Of a stretch of DNA of 52,643 nt, positions 39,816 to 47,903 are shown piece by piece. Every line of letters begins with the position of its first letter. Within the stretch, counting starts at the first letter, position 1. The notes under the pieces are model-generated. The model searched no databases and had not been told where the DNA came from. It saw nothing but the letters and a program-made list of their open reading frames with translations. A program made the translations under genes and the position numbers. The stretch is taken from positions 1 through 52,643 of the forward strand of contig NZ_FNNQ01000018.1 in NCBI RefSeq assembly GCF_900106775.1, read 5' to 3'. Origin of the DNA: Marininema mesophilum (GTDB taxonomy: Bacteria > Bacillota > Bacilli > Thermoactinomycetales > DSM-45169).

Positions 39816-40169
39816 ATGTTCCCACATAAACTAAAATCCATTAGAAAAGCAAAAAAATTAACCCAACAAGAAGTTGCCGATAGACTAGGAATCTCCAGAC
39901 AAGCGTATGGTTATTATGAAAAAGGCACACGTCAACCAGATATTGATTCATTAAATCAAATAGCTGATATTTTTGATGTAAGTATCGATGATCTTTTAAA
40001 TAGATCTGCACCATCAGAAGCTAATATAGACCTTAAGGAAATACTAAACCAATCACAAAAAGCACATTTTGGTGGTATAGAATTGAATGATGAAGACAAA
40101 GCATTTTTATATGAACTTTTTGAGCTAGCTATTCAACGAAAGAAGAAAAAAGAAGCCGCCCAGGAGTAA
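39816..40169 (+). CDS. CI-like XRE repressor
   Basis: 117 residues. HTH: LKSIRKAKKLTQQEVADRLGISRQAYGYYEKGTRQPDIDSLNQIADIFDVSIDDLLNR, then a short helical C-terminus (IDLKEILNQSQKAHFGGIELNDEDKAFLYELFELAIQRKKKK), a common SinR/immunity-repressor type. It lacks an S24 autocleavage domain, so induction by RecA must be indirect or use another signal, which makes the nearby peptide receptor interesting. Divergent from the Cro-like gene. Confidence 0.85.
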   Translation: MFPHKLKSIRKAKKLTQQEVADRLGISRQAYGYYEKGTRQPDIDSLNQIADIFDVSIDDLLNRSAPSEANIDLKEILNQSQKAHFGGIELNDEDKAFLYELFELAIQRKKKKEAAQE

Positions 40170-40170
40170 T

Positions 40171-40362
40171 CTAATTATCTCCTTTAAGCCGCTTCTTTTT
40201 TTTCATAAACAACTCAATTGCCTTTAATTCCTCCCAAGTAAATATATTTTCACTAATAAGATGTTTTATTACTTCCTCAGCATCAAATATATCATCAAGT
40301 GGGATATCTTTTGATACTTCTGTCATCTTTAATTCAATGTCTAATCTCACATCAGTTTTCAA
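40171..40362 (-). CDS. Small helical protein opposite the repressor gene
   Basis: 63 residues: MKTDVRLDIELKMTEVSKDIPLDDIFDAEEVIKHLISENIFTWEELKAIELFMKKKKRLKGDN. Its stop lies two bases after the repressor stop (convergent). Acidic then strongly basic end. No family recognised; possibly an antirepressor-like partner, by position only. Confidence 0.5.
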   Translation of the reverse strand: MKTDVRLDIELKMTEVSKDIPLDDIFDAEEVIKHLISENIFTWEELKAIELFMKKKKRLKGDN

Positions 40363-40576
40363 AATAACCCCCCTTTATTGTGTGTAATAAAGAGCCACCA
40401 AAGGAAAAAATATAAACATTATTGTTTAATTTACCCTAATTTAATATTACGGTTAGTTTTCTGTCTAATCAAGAAATATATATTTACCGATTTCCATGAA
40501 CAGGTAAAATCCCTGGACAAACAGTAGTTCGAGTGATAAATTAATTGAGTGAATTTTATGGACAGAGGTGAATATT
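40363..40576 (+). promoter_or_regulatory. Control region of the XRE-TPR receptor gene
   Basis: 214 bases, AT-rich. TGGACA (40514) and ATAAAT (40536) at 16-bp spacing are a possible promoter; AGAGGTG (40564-40570) is the ribosome site. GTG 40568 lies inside it, so TTG 40577 is the likelier start. No palindrome matches the repressor operator. Confidence 0.4.
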
Positions 40577-41887
40577 TTGGAATCTGAATTTGAGAAGATT
40601 GGATGCCTTATTCGCTCTGAAAGAAATAAACAAGGGCTAACTCTAGACAATCTAGCAGACAACAATATTTCAAAAGCAACAATTAGCAATATAGAGCGAG
40701 GATTTTCTAATGTAAGCAAAGAGTTAGTCAATTACCTTGCCGATAAACTAGGAATTAATTTAGAATATGTTTCTGAACTATTTATAAAAGAAAAAAATGA
40801 GTTGATAAATACAGAAATAACTTTAATGAATATTGATTGTCTGAGGGAATCTAACCTAATTCAAGAGGCCTTATTAGAGTTAGAGGAATTAGACATATCA
40901 AACTCACACCCACAGGCAAGTTACTATAACTACATAGCTGGGAAATGTCACCTGAAGAATGGGAATTGGGTAAAAGCTGAGAAACACCTACAAAATTGTA
41001 TTCGTCTAGATGACCAATCAAATAATATTGCCGCAGCTTCTTATGCAGAACTAGGATTAGTTTACTACAATCAAAATGTATTAGATAAAGCACTTCAGGT
41101 TACTAACTATGGACTGACGAACTTTATAGACAATAACACAAGAACGTACGTTAAGTATGTTCTCATTAGAAATAAAGCTTTTTACCTAACTCAATTAGGA
41201 TGTATTGGGGAAGCTTTCGAGACGGTTTATGAACAATGGAAAAATATAAATAATATTGATCATGCTGAAACAAAAGTCAGTTTCTATTGGCTTAGAGCGG
41301 ATCTTTCACGAAGATTAGGGATGGAAGAACAAGCTATAAATTATTGTATACAAGGCTTGGAAATTGCGCGAGCAAATAAATTATTTTATTCTATTTTTGA
41401 TTTCTGGTCTTTGTTAGGCGCTGTATACTTGAGTACAAAAGAATGGGATCAAGCAGAAGTCTATCTAAACAAAGCAATGTCACTCAAAGATAAGATTTCA
41501 AAAGAAGATGAAGATAAGATAATTACGGCTTATGCAAGGCTTGGTAATCTCTATTTAGCAAAGGGACAACTCAATATGGCCGAGGAATTTATTGAGAAAT
41601 CGGTTAAAATGGCCGAGAATAGTAATAACACTACACGTCTTACCTTTTCATTGCTCACCTTATCAGATTATTTGATTTCACAACAAAAATTCAGTAACGC
41701 CATTAGTATATTGGATAGGGTACGGAACATATCAATATCCCACGGGTTGAAACAAATAGAGCATCAATCACTTTTAAAATTAGCTGAGTGTTACGAACAG
41801 GAAAACAATGAAAAGGAATTTCAAAAGACAATGAAGCAACTATTCAAAGTACAACGAGGAAATATTTTAGAGGAGGTATGTATATGA
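40577..41887 (+). CDS. XRE-TPR peptide-sensing regulator (RRNPP type)
   Basis: About 436 residues. The N-terminal HTH (IGCLIRSERNKQGLTLDNLADNNISKATISNIERGFSNVSKELVNYLADKLGIN) is followed by at least seven TPR-like helical pairs (ASYYNYIAGKCHLKNGNWVKAEKHLQNCIRL; ASYAELGLVYYNQNVLDKALQVTN; AYARLGNLYLAKGQLNMAEEFIEKSV; and others). Length and layout equal NprR/PlcR/AimR-type receptors, which bind imported oligopeptides in the TPR groove. Its stop overlaps the start of the pheromone precursor gene, the usual receptor-peptide arrangement. It lies in the lysogeny module before xis and int, so it probably ties lysogeny or excision to peptide concentration. Confidence 0.85.
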   Translation: MESEFEKIGCLIRSERNKQGLTLDNLADNNISKATISNIERGFSNVSKELVNYLADKLGINLEYVSELFIKEKNELINTEITLMNIDCLRESNLIQEALLELEELDISNSHPQASYYNYIAGKCHLKNGNWVKAEKHLQNCIRLDDQSNNIAAASYAELGLVYYNQNVLDKALQVTNYGLTNFIDNNTRTYVKYVLIRNKAFYLTQLGCIGEAFETVYEQWKNINNIDHAETKVSFYWLRADLSRRLGMEEQAINYCIQGLEIARANKLFYSIFDFWSLLGAVYLSTKEWDQAEVYLNKAMSLKDKISKEDEDKIITAYARLGNLYLAKGQLNMAEEFIEKSVKMAENSNNTTRLTFSLLTLSDYLISQQKFSNAISILDRVRNISISHGLKQIEHQSLLKLAECYEQENNEKEFQKTMKQLFKVQRGNILEEVCI

Positions 41888-42015
41888 CTAAAGTAGTAAA
41901 AAGTGTTGTAGTATTATTATTGCTTGTAGCCACAACTGTTTCATATATGGAAATCTCATATAATAATACTCAAAACAGTGTTGAAAATCGCCAAGATAAG
42001 CCTGGAGGAACTTAA
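41884..42015 (+). CDS. Pheromone precursor peptide, C-terminus QDKPGGT
   Basis: 43 residues. The ATG overlaps the receptor stop (ATGA), with AGGAGG eight bases upstream. A basic N-terminus and hydrophobic core (MTKVVKSVVVLLLLVATT) direct Sec export. A polar spacer (SYMEISYNNTQNSVEN) leads to RQDKPGGT at the very end. RRNPP pheromones are cut from exactly such C-termini as five to eight residues and re-imported by Opp, so the mature signal may be DKPGGT or QDKPGGT. The same core is repeated in the protein at 1238-1414. Confidence 0.82.
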   Translation: MTKVVKSVVVLLLLVATTVSYMEISYNNTQNSVENRQDKPGGT

Positions 42016-42066
42016 TAAACCCATTATTACAACTTCTGGGTTTATTAATGACCAAGATTCTCGAAT

Positions 42067-42116
42067 TAAATAAGGCACCGTTCATTTTATGATAATGAAC
42101 GGTGCCTTATTTATTA
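42067..42116. terminator. Bidirectional terminator between pheromone and excisionase genes
   Basis: AAATAAGGCACCGTTCAT / ATGAACGGTGCCTTATTT long perfect stem with A/T flanks. A smaller AATAAACCCA…TGGGTTTATT stem (42015-42046) lies just after the pheromone stop. Confidence 0.9.
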
Positions 42117-42119
42117 GCT

Positions 42120-42320
42120 TTAACTAACAACTGAACGAATCTCTAATTGTCCTTCAACCCAACGAAAAAATGCATCCCGCCCAACACGTTTGGATCGGCC
42201 CACTCGTACTAAAGGAAAATGTGAATAGTTCATTACTTCATAGGCTCTTCGCTTTGAGATCCCAAGAATCTCCGCTACATGACCCGCCTTCAATATCAAT
42301 GGATAATCTTCAGGACTCAT
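42120..42320 (-). CDS. xis: Excisionase-like helix-turn-helix protein
   Basis: About 66 residues; ATG 42320 preferred, with AAGGAGG 11 bases upstream (42329 lies only two bases from it). AGHVAEILGISKRRAYEVMNYSHFPLVRVGRSKRVGRDAFFRWVEGQ is the excisionase/AlpA MerR-like fold. It is divergent from the integrase, sharing the operator-bearing region, and would bend attachment DNA to favour excision. Confidence 0.78.
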   Translation of the reverse strand: MSPEDYPLILKAGHVAEILGISKRRAYEVMNYSHFPLVRVGRSKRVGRDAFFRWVEGQLEIRSVVS

Positions 42321-42391
42321 TATTTGCATAACCTCCTTATTGATAAAACATAAAAATCAGTCTATTATCCCCATACACCTCTCTTCTTCAA

Positions 42392-42462
42392 GTAACTATT
42401 TGTTGCTTTAAGATTATGGTAACAAAAAGTTTCCAATAACACAATACGCAACATTATGTTAC
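42392..42462. promoter_or_regulatory. Three repressor-type operators between xis and int
   Basis: GTAACTATTTGTTGC (42392), GTAACAAAAAGTTTC (42419) and GCAACATTATGTTAC (42448) match the four sites of the lysogeny switch and repeat with 27 and 29 bp spacing. They sit in the divergent promoter region of excisionase and integrase, so the same XRE protein probably governs both. Confidence 0.82.
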
Positions 42463-42550
42463 TATATAACCAATAGTTACATCTGTTCACCTTCAGCACT
42501 ACCAGTTAAAATACAAAATGACAAATAATTTGCATTCGGGAGGAAAACAG

Positions 42551-43693
42551 ATGAAGGGTTACTTCAGGAAAAGAGGAAAAACATGGTCTTTTACCCTCGA
42601 CATAGGAAAAGACTCTAATGGACGTCGCAAACAGAAGACTAAAGGGGGATACAAAACTAAGAAGATAGCCGAAGAAGCCTGCGCCGAATTGATTTCTCAA
42701 CTACGAAGAGGAGAATACGTAGAGCCAAGTAAAAACACGCTTGCACAGTACCTCAACGAATGGATCAATTCATCCGTTAAACAAACATTAAGGGCGACCA
42801 CTTTAGACACATATCGGATCGTCCTCGAGAAGCACATCATCCCTGAGCTAGGACAAATCAGGCTAAGTGAATTAACACCTATCATAATTCAAAACTTCTA
42901 TACCAAAAAGTTAGGAGAGGGTTTTTCAAACGATTACGTCCGATACATGCATTCGATCCTACGTAAATCTCTCAACCAAGCTTTCCAATGGCAGATAATT
43001 TCAAAAAACCCCTGTGAACACGTAAGTCCGCCAAAACCCAGTGGAAAGGAAAAACCAACTTGGGATATTGAAGAAGCAAATCGATTTCTCATACATGTAG
43101 AGAACGAGAAATATTATATACCCTACCTCTTAGCAATCCACACAGGTATGAGACAGGGCGAAATTTTAGGTCTAAGGTGGAAAGATTGCGACCTCATTAG
43201 AGGAGTGATCCGCATCCAACAAACACTTGGTCGAACAAGTGCAGGATTAATGTTCCAAGAGCCAAAAACAAAGGGATCTAAAAGAAATATCACATGTACT
43301 AACGAAGTAGTAACAGCACTTAAAAAGCACAGAGCAAAACAAAATCAACAAAAATTGTTACTCGGAATCACATATAAAGATCAGGACCTTGTAAATTGTA
43401 CTGTGGAAGGCAAGCCAATTAATCCAAGGAACCTGATTCGACATTTCCATCGAATGATTGATACTAGCGGCGGGATACCGAAAGTAAGATTTCATGATTT
43501 GCGACATACACACGCTAGCATCATGTTGCAGCTAGGAGAACACCCGAAAATTGTCAGTGAGCGATTAGGTCATAGTCGGACTAGCATTACATTGGATATT
43601 TACAGCCATGTCATTCCTAATTTGCAAATTGACGCAGCGAAAAAATTTGGTGATGCGATGAAAAGAAATGGTACTGAAAATTCCAAGTCGTAA
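42551..43693 (+). CDS. int: Phage integrase, tyrosine recombinase
   Basis: About 380 residues from ATG 42551 (GGGAGGAAAACAG upstream). The N-terminal AP2-like arm-binding domain (YFRKRGKTWSFTLDIGKDSNGRRKQKTKGGYKTKKIAEEACAEL), the core-binding domain (NTLAQYLNEWINSSVKQTLRATTLDTY…) and the catalytic domain are complete. Arg in HTGMRQGEILGLRWKD, HDLRHTHAS and the final GHSRTSITLDIYSHV carry the R-H-R-Y residues. It recombines attP with the tRNA-Ala gene. The gene ends 96 bases before attR. Confidence 0.96.
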   Translation: MKGYFRKRGKTWSFTLDIGKDSNGRRKQKTKGGYKTKKIAEEACAELISQLRRGEYVEPSKNTLAQYLNEWINSSVKQTLRATTLDTYRIVLEKHIIPELGQIRLSELTPIIIQNFYTKKLGEGFSNDYVRYMHSILRKSLNQAFQWQIISKNPCEHVSPPKPSGKEKPTWDIEEANRFLIHVENEKYYIPYLLAIHTGMRQGEILGLRWKDCDLIRGVIRIQQTLGRTSAGLMFQEPKTKGSKRNITCTNEVVTALKKHRAKQNQQKLLLGITYKDQDLVNCTVEGKPINPRNLIRHFHRMIDTSGGIPKVRFHDLRHTHASIMLQLGEHPKIVSERLGHSRTSITLDIYSHVIPNLQIDAAKKFGDAMKRNGTENSKS

Positions 43694-43700
43694 ACCTTAT

Positions 43701-43720
43701 GTGGTCAAAGTGTGGTCAAA
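43701..43720 (+). promoter_or_regulatory. Probable integrase arm-type sites (attR side)
   Basis: GTGGTCAAA at 43701 and 43712, 11 bp apart, just after the int stop and about 70 bp from the core. Identical motif to 1095 on the other side. Confidence 0.55.
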
Positions 43721-43788
43721 TGCCAAAACTGTAAACCTTCCCCGCAAAATAAAAAAACAAAAACCCCTGATAAATCAAAGGTTTGCTT

Positions 43789-43834
43789 TGGTGGAGCATA
43801 GCGGGATCGAACCGCTGACCTCTACACTGCCAGT
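43789..43834. repeat. attR: 46-bp core within tRNA-Ala
   Basis: Perfect match to 932-977; here it forms the 3' 46 bases of the intact tRNA gene, through the CCA end. Confidence 0.92.
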
Positions 43835-43864
43835 GTAGCGCTCTCCCAGCTGAGCTAATGCCCC
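43789..43864 (-). tRNA. tRNA-Ala (GGC), phage attachment site
   Basis: 76 bases including encoded CCA. The acceptor stem GGGGCAT/ATGCTCC pairs with one G-U; the D arm is GCTC…GAGC. The anticodon stem CTACA/TGTAG has loop CTGGCAG, giving anticodon GGC. The T arm is AGCGG-TTCGATC-CCGCT. The 3' part is phage-supplied at attR and remains functional. Confidence 0.95.
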
Positions 43865-44002
43865 GTATTGTTGCCAACGAAAATTATATTATAGCAGAAG
43901 AGCAAAAATGTCAAGGTTCATTGTCCAATTGACCTCAACCTTACATACAAATCACACTAAGAAGACGACTCCTATTTGTTAATGACTATAGTTACTCTAA
44001 AA
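43865..44002. other. Non-coding stretch upstream of tRNA-Ala
   Basis: Upstream region of the minus-strand tRNA gene. The TATAAT-like sequence on the minus strand (near 43888) is a possible tRNA promoter. No gene seen. Confidence 0.35.
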
Positions 44003-44455
44003 TTAATCATCCAATGTGGTCTCCTCCTGTATTTTACGTACTAACTCTTGATCCACTTTATATTTCACTTGCACATTGGCATTGATTTTTAGAATTTCTG
44101 GGTTTGCCATTAATGAACGAATTCGTGCAAAGGGTAAGGCTTCATAACCCATAGGGGTTCATCCAAAGTTAACCGCCAGTTTGGATATTGGAAAGCGGGA
44201 GGAAGTTCCACGATATTGTCTATGAAGAGCTGGGGGTTATTGCGAAAATATGCGGATAGATATTCGGTATGGGTAAGCTGCAGAAAGTGTACGATCTTTT
44301 GCAAGGGTAATACGGGATACGACAGGATACCGCATCCGCATTACTTTTTGCCACTGCTTGAATCAGTCTTTTTAACATCTGGGGACTACCCAGATGGCAT
44401 TCGGTATTTCTGCAATCACTTTAATCGGGATCAACTTTACGAGAGAAGACCCCCG
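44003..44455 (-). pseudogene. Decayed SpsF-like cytidylyltransferase
   Basis: Several frames together read RLIQAVAKSNADAVSCRIPYYP / QKIVHFLQLTHTEYLSAYFRNNPQLFIDNIVELPPAFQYPNWRLTLDEPL / GYEALPFARIRSLMANPEILKINANVQVKYKVDQELVRKIQEETTLDD. The PxxRLTLDxPxDYE pattern near the end is typical of cytidylyltransferases for spore-coat or nonulosonic-acid sugars (SpsF/PseF type). At least two frameshifts and a missing N-terminus break it. It lies immediately downstream of the dehydratase gene, which fits a sugar operon. Family assignment moderate. Confidence 0.55.
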
Positions 44456-45420
44456 TCCTCTAGCATTTCTTTAATTTCATTATGGGTCATCAATGATGTG
44501 TAGGAATAGTAACTGGGCAAATCCACCTTTTGTAGAGATCCATAGACTTTCTTCTGCTCGAGAGTGGGTTCATACGGAAGCAAAACATAATAACGATCAT
44601 CGTATTTGTAGGTACGTTCGGCTTCATAAGAAGAAATCAAAATCTCATGCAGTTTTTCACCGGGACGGATTCCTATCTCGCGGATTTTGGTTCCAGGACG
44701 TCCCATGTGTTGACTGATCACCTTAGCCATGTCCATGATCCGACAAGTCTTCATCCTCATCACAAAGGTTTCTCCACCGATGGATATCGTTGCTGCTTTA
44801 ATCAATAGCTCTACTGCATCTGAAATGGATAAAAAGAAGCGCGTCATTTTCTTTGATGTAACGCGAAGTTCTCCCTCCTCAATCTGCTTTTTAAAGAGAG
44901 GTACGACGCTTCCACTGGTCCCCAATACATTGCCTCCGCGAACATTAACAAAGCGTGTACTATTGGTATCGTTGGCGCGAATCACCATCTTCTCACCAAG
45001 TGCCTTTGTCATCCCATAAAAATTGACGGGATCCACTGCCTTATCGGTAGAAACGTTGATTACTTTTTTCACACCTTGGCGAACACTAGCCAAAATGAGA
45101 TTATACGTTCCGTATACATTCGTCTTTAATGCTTCTTCCTGTTGTGACTCACAAATAGGGACATGTTTTAATGCGGCTAGATGAAAAACATAGTCCACCC
45201 CTTGACACGCTTTCTCCAATGGTTGCATATCGCGCACATCACCGATAACAAATTGAATAGGTACTGATTGCCCCAGATCCCAACGGAGACTTACTTGAGA
45301 TAATTCATTTCTGGCATAGATACGAATCTCTTTTGGTTTATACTTCATTAATTGGACGATCAGTTCTTTCCCCCAGGAGCCTGTACCACCTGTGATCAGT
45401 ATGGTTCGGTTTTGAAACAT
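44437..45420 (-). CDS. UDP-N-acetylglucosamine 4,6-dehydratase family (PseB/CapD-like)
   Basis: 327 residues from ATG 45420 (AAGGAGG upstream). NAD-binding ILITGGTGSWGKEL, then VIGDVRDMQPLEKACQGVDYVFHLAALKHVPICE, STDKAVDPVNFYGMTKALGEKM with catalytic YxxxK, and GGNVLGTSGSVVPLFKKQI. This is the extended-SDR polysaccharide biosynthesis family acting on UDP-GlcNAc for pseudaminic acid or surface glycan. With the decayed cytidylyltransferase it suggests a broken glycan locus beside the prophage. Confidence 0.88.
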   Translation of the reverse strand: MFQNRTILITGGTGSWGKELIVQLMKYKPKEIRIYARNELSQVSLRWDLGQSVPIQFVIGDVRDMQPLEKACQGVDYVFHLAALKHVPICESQQEEALKTNVYGTYNLILASVRQGVKKVINVSTDKAVDPVNFYGMTKALGEKMVIRANDTNSTRFVNVRGGNVLGTSGSVVPLFKKQIEEGELRVTSKKMTRFFLSISDAVELLIKAATISIGGETFVMRMKTCRIMDMAKVISQHMGRPGTKIREIGIRPGEKLHEILISSYEAERTYKYDDRYYVLLPYEPTLEQKKVYGSLQKVDLPSYYSYTSLMTHNEIKEMLEDGGLLS

Positions 45421-45893
45421 ATCGTTCTTCCTCCTTAACTCTGAAAGCATTATCTACCTACCTTAGATGTAACAGTATATTTATGGAATCCATATTCCGG
45501 CATAGCCAGCAACCTAATCACACAAAAAATAGTGCACTAACACATTTCAAAGAGGGATGGTACCTGACGTTATAAGGCAGAATAGAATCCATATCTTAAT
45601 AGAAGCGATTGTTTTGGCTTCACCCTAAAAAACATTTTCGCTAGTTCATCTACCTATAAAGACTTAATTCTCAGATATATTCAAGTAAAATATCTCCCCG
45701 CAGGGTAGGATACGTCCTGATTAAATCCTAACACGATCAGGCACTTCGTCCTACTTACCCTACATACCAAATAACGCCTGGACAAACTTCCGCCCATCTA
45801 TTAAGGGTTTTTGTGTTGAAAAATCATTCGAATTTTATCGAACAAATGTTATAATATATTTCGTACAAATATGAGATGTCTAGGAGTGATTTT
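45421..45893. other. Intergenic stretch between the dehydratase and MFS genes
   Basis: About 470 bases. An imperfect inverted repeat around GATACGTCCTGATTAAATCCTAACACGATCAGG-like sequence near 45708-45742 and AT-rich promoter-like TTGAAA…TATAAT (45813 and 45850 region) lead to the MFS gene. No further gene recognised. Confidence 0.35.
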
Positions 45894-47141
45894 TTGGATC
45901 GCAGATTATCCCTGCCTATGAACTTTTATTGGTTATTGATTGGTGAAACTCTATCCAGTCTAGGTGGAACGTTTGGTACGATGACAAACAGCTTCGTACT
46001 GTTTCAAATGACTGGTTCTAAAACCGCCATGGGAACATTGTGGCTTATCTATTTACTACCATCACTACTTGTCTTATTGTTAGTGGGACCCTACCTGGAT
46101 CGGTGGAATCGAACTCATACGTTGATCCTATCTCACGGTATACGTGGATTCATCTTTCTTCTTCCAGTGGTGTTATGGTCACTGGATCAATTACTTCCTT
46201 GGCATCTTTATATCGTTTCAGCCATCTCTGGCATCGTACAAGCTGTCTACGCCCCAACTAGCTTAGCGATGACTCCCTCTCTCGTTGCAAAGGAACAACT
46301 ATCAAAGGCCAATGCTCTCTTAGACGGTTCCTTACGCCTTACCTCTATGCTCGGACCTATACTTGCCGGTTTGATGTTTGCTAAGTGGGGGCCGTTTCTC
46401 ACATGGCCCTGTGTCATTTTCGCCTTTTTCTGTGGAGCGCTTTTTCTCACAACCATCACCCCACCAAAGAAACAACGCCCCCCTGGAAATAAACAAACAT
46501 GGGTTGAAGGGATTCAAAGCGGATTTACATACTTTTATCAACAAAAAATACTCTGGTGGCTCGCTCTTTTTCTAGCCGTGGTTCAGTTTGGTGTAGGTGT
46601 GCTGATGGTCCTCAACTTGCCCTATATTTTGCAAGAGCTACGAGGAAACTCCATCATCTATGGATGGTTTATCGCTACATTTCCCCTGGGATATGTCCTT
46701 GGTAGCTATCTTCTCTCTCACTTAAAATCAGGGAACCTCCGGCGAAGGATGCTTGGTGCCAATGTGATAGGCGGTCTCACTTTTGTCGCACTCGCCATCG
46801 CTAATCATATCGGTGTGGCCATATGTATTGAACTGATCGCGGGAATAGCTGCTCCTTTTTTTCATGTCCACTCCACGACTCTATTTCAACGATTGATACC
46901 TCAAGAACGGCTTGCCCAAGTATTCTCCTTGCGACTACTCATCATCCGATGCATCATGCCCTTGGGCACGTTCATCGGTGGCATACTGGGAGATAGCTGG
47001 GGCACACGCACTACCCTGTGCTTTGTAGGACTGATCATCGTCTTTGTTTCACTACTTGGTATACTCTTGCCCTACTTTCGTTTTCTAGAAGTCGCCGATG
47101 ACCATTCTATCGAACCAGCTACCATGCAAAAAAAGGCATGA
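45894..47141 (+). CDS. MFS transporter
   Basis: About 415 residues from TTG 45894, seven bases after AGGAG; ATG 45876 lacks a ribosome site. About 12 hydrophobic spans. The first loop GPYLDRWNRTHTLILSHGIRG is the MFS motif-A variant, with GPILAGLMFAKWGPFLTWP typical of the MFS_3/DHA3-like group (macrolide or enterobactin exporters). A drug or metabolite exporter is likely; substrate unknown. Confidence 0.88.
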   Translation: MDRRLSLPMNFYWLLIGETLSSLGGTFGTMTNSFVLFQMTGSKTAMGTLWLIYLLPSLLVLLLVGPYLDRWNRTHTLILSHGIRGFIFLLPVVLWSLDQLLPWHLYIVSAISGIVQAVYAPTSLAMTPSLVAKEQLSKANALLDGSLRLTSMLGPILAGLMFAKWGPFLTWPCVIFAFFCGALFLTTITPPKKQRPPGNKQTWVEGIQSGFTYFYQQKILWWLALFLAVVQFGVGVLMVLNLPYILQELRGNSIIYGWFIATFPLGYVLGSYLLSHLKSGNLRRRMLGANVIGGLTFVALAIANHIGVAICIELIAGIAAPFFHVHSTTLFQRLIPQERLAQVFSLRLLIIRCIMPLGTFIGGILGDSWGTRTTLCFVGLIIVFVSLLGILLPYFRFLEVADDHSIEPATMQKKA

Positions 47142-47154
47142 TCCGCTCATGCCC

Positions 47155-47724
47155 TTATTCCTTCACCACAATAGAGTAAACCGCCACATCCCGTAACTCC
47201 TCTCCATCCGGCGAGCGGTCAAACTGACGCAAGATCCCTTCTAAGATAAAGTCCGTTCGCTCGGCAACCCTGCGACTTGCATGATTTTCTGAATCACAGC
47301 GGATCTCCACCCGCTTTACTCCTAGCTGTTGAATCGCAAAATTAGTCAACCCTTGCACAGCTTCACTAATCAACCCTTGTCCCATGTATCGTTTCCGACA
47401 CCAATACCCGATTTCAACACGCGGGACTTCCCAGTTGATACAATGAAGGCCGCCAATTCCGACAAATTCGCCGCTTTCTTTTAAGAATAAGTGAAACCGT
47501 AGATCGGAACGTTCAATAAATCGGATATGGGCTTTACGTACGTTGACCTCGATATCCTCTACATTTTGATCGACCTGTGCCCATGGCATCCAGGGGCGTA
47601 GCTCTTCTTGCGTCTCTCTAATACCTTCATGCACCGCAACCCCATCTCCAGGGAGAGGCAAACGTATTAATAAACGCTCTGTTTTAAAGGAATTTGGAAA
47701 CTCTTTCAATAGTATGTTGGCCAT
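47155..47724 (-). CDS. GNAT N-acetyltransferase, RimJ/RimL type
   Basis: About 189 residues. FKTERLLIRLPLPGDGVAVHEGIRETQEELRPWMPWAQ, then FVGIGGLHCINWEVPRVEIGYWCRKRYMGQGLISEAVQGLTNFAIQQLGVKRVEIRCDSENHASRRVAERTDFILEGIL. The acetyl-CoA loop RKRYMGQGL is present. Probable ribosomal-protein or small-molecule acetylase. ATG 47724 fits better than 47736. Convergent with the MFS gene 13 bases away. Confidence 0.9.
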   Translation of the reverse strand: MANILLKEFPNSFKTERLLIRLPLPGDGVAVHEGIRETQEELRPWMPWAQVDQNVEDIEVNVRKAHIRFIERSDLRFHLFLKESGEFVGIGGLHCINWEVPRVEIGYWCRKRYMGQGLISEAVQGLTNFAIQQLGVKRVEIRCDSENHASRRVAERTDFILEGILRQFDRSPDGEELRDVAVYSIVVKE

Positions 47725-47861
47725 CTCATCACCCATAAATGTAGTTTATTTATGCAAAATGTTGTCGCAAAAAATTAGGATTTGGCTATAAAGACAAGCG
47801 TAGATTATACTGCATAAATTGATGACAAATTCTCATTTATATAATTTTCACGAATATTATC

Positions 47862-47903
47862 AACAGGAAGGGGCCTTGAAAAAGGTCCCTTCCTGTTTTT
47901 TTT
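47862..47903. terminator. Strong terminator, read from either side
   Basis: ACAGGAAGGGGCCT-TGAAAA-AGGTCCCTTCCTGT followed by eight Ts. It directly abuts the stop of the DUF4288 gene. Confidence 0.85.
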
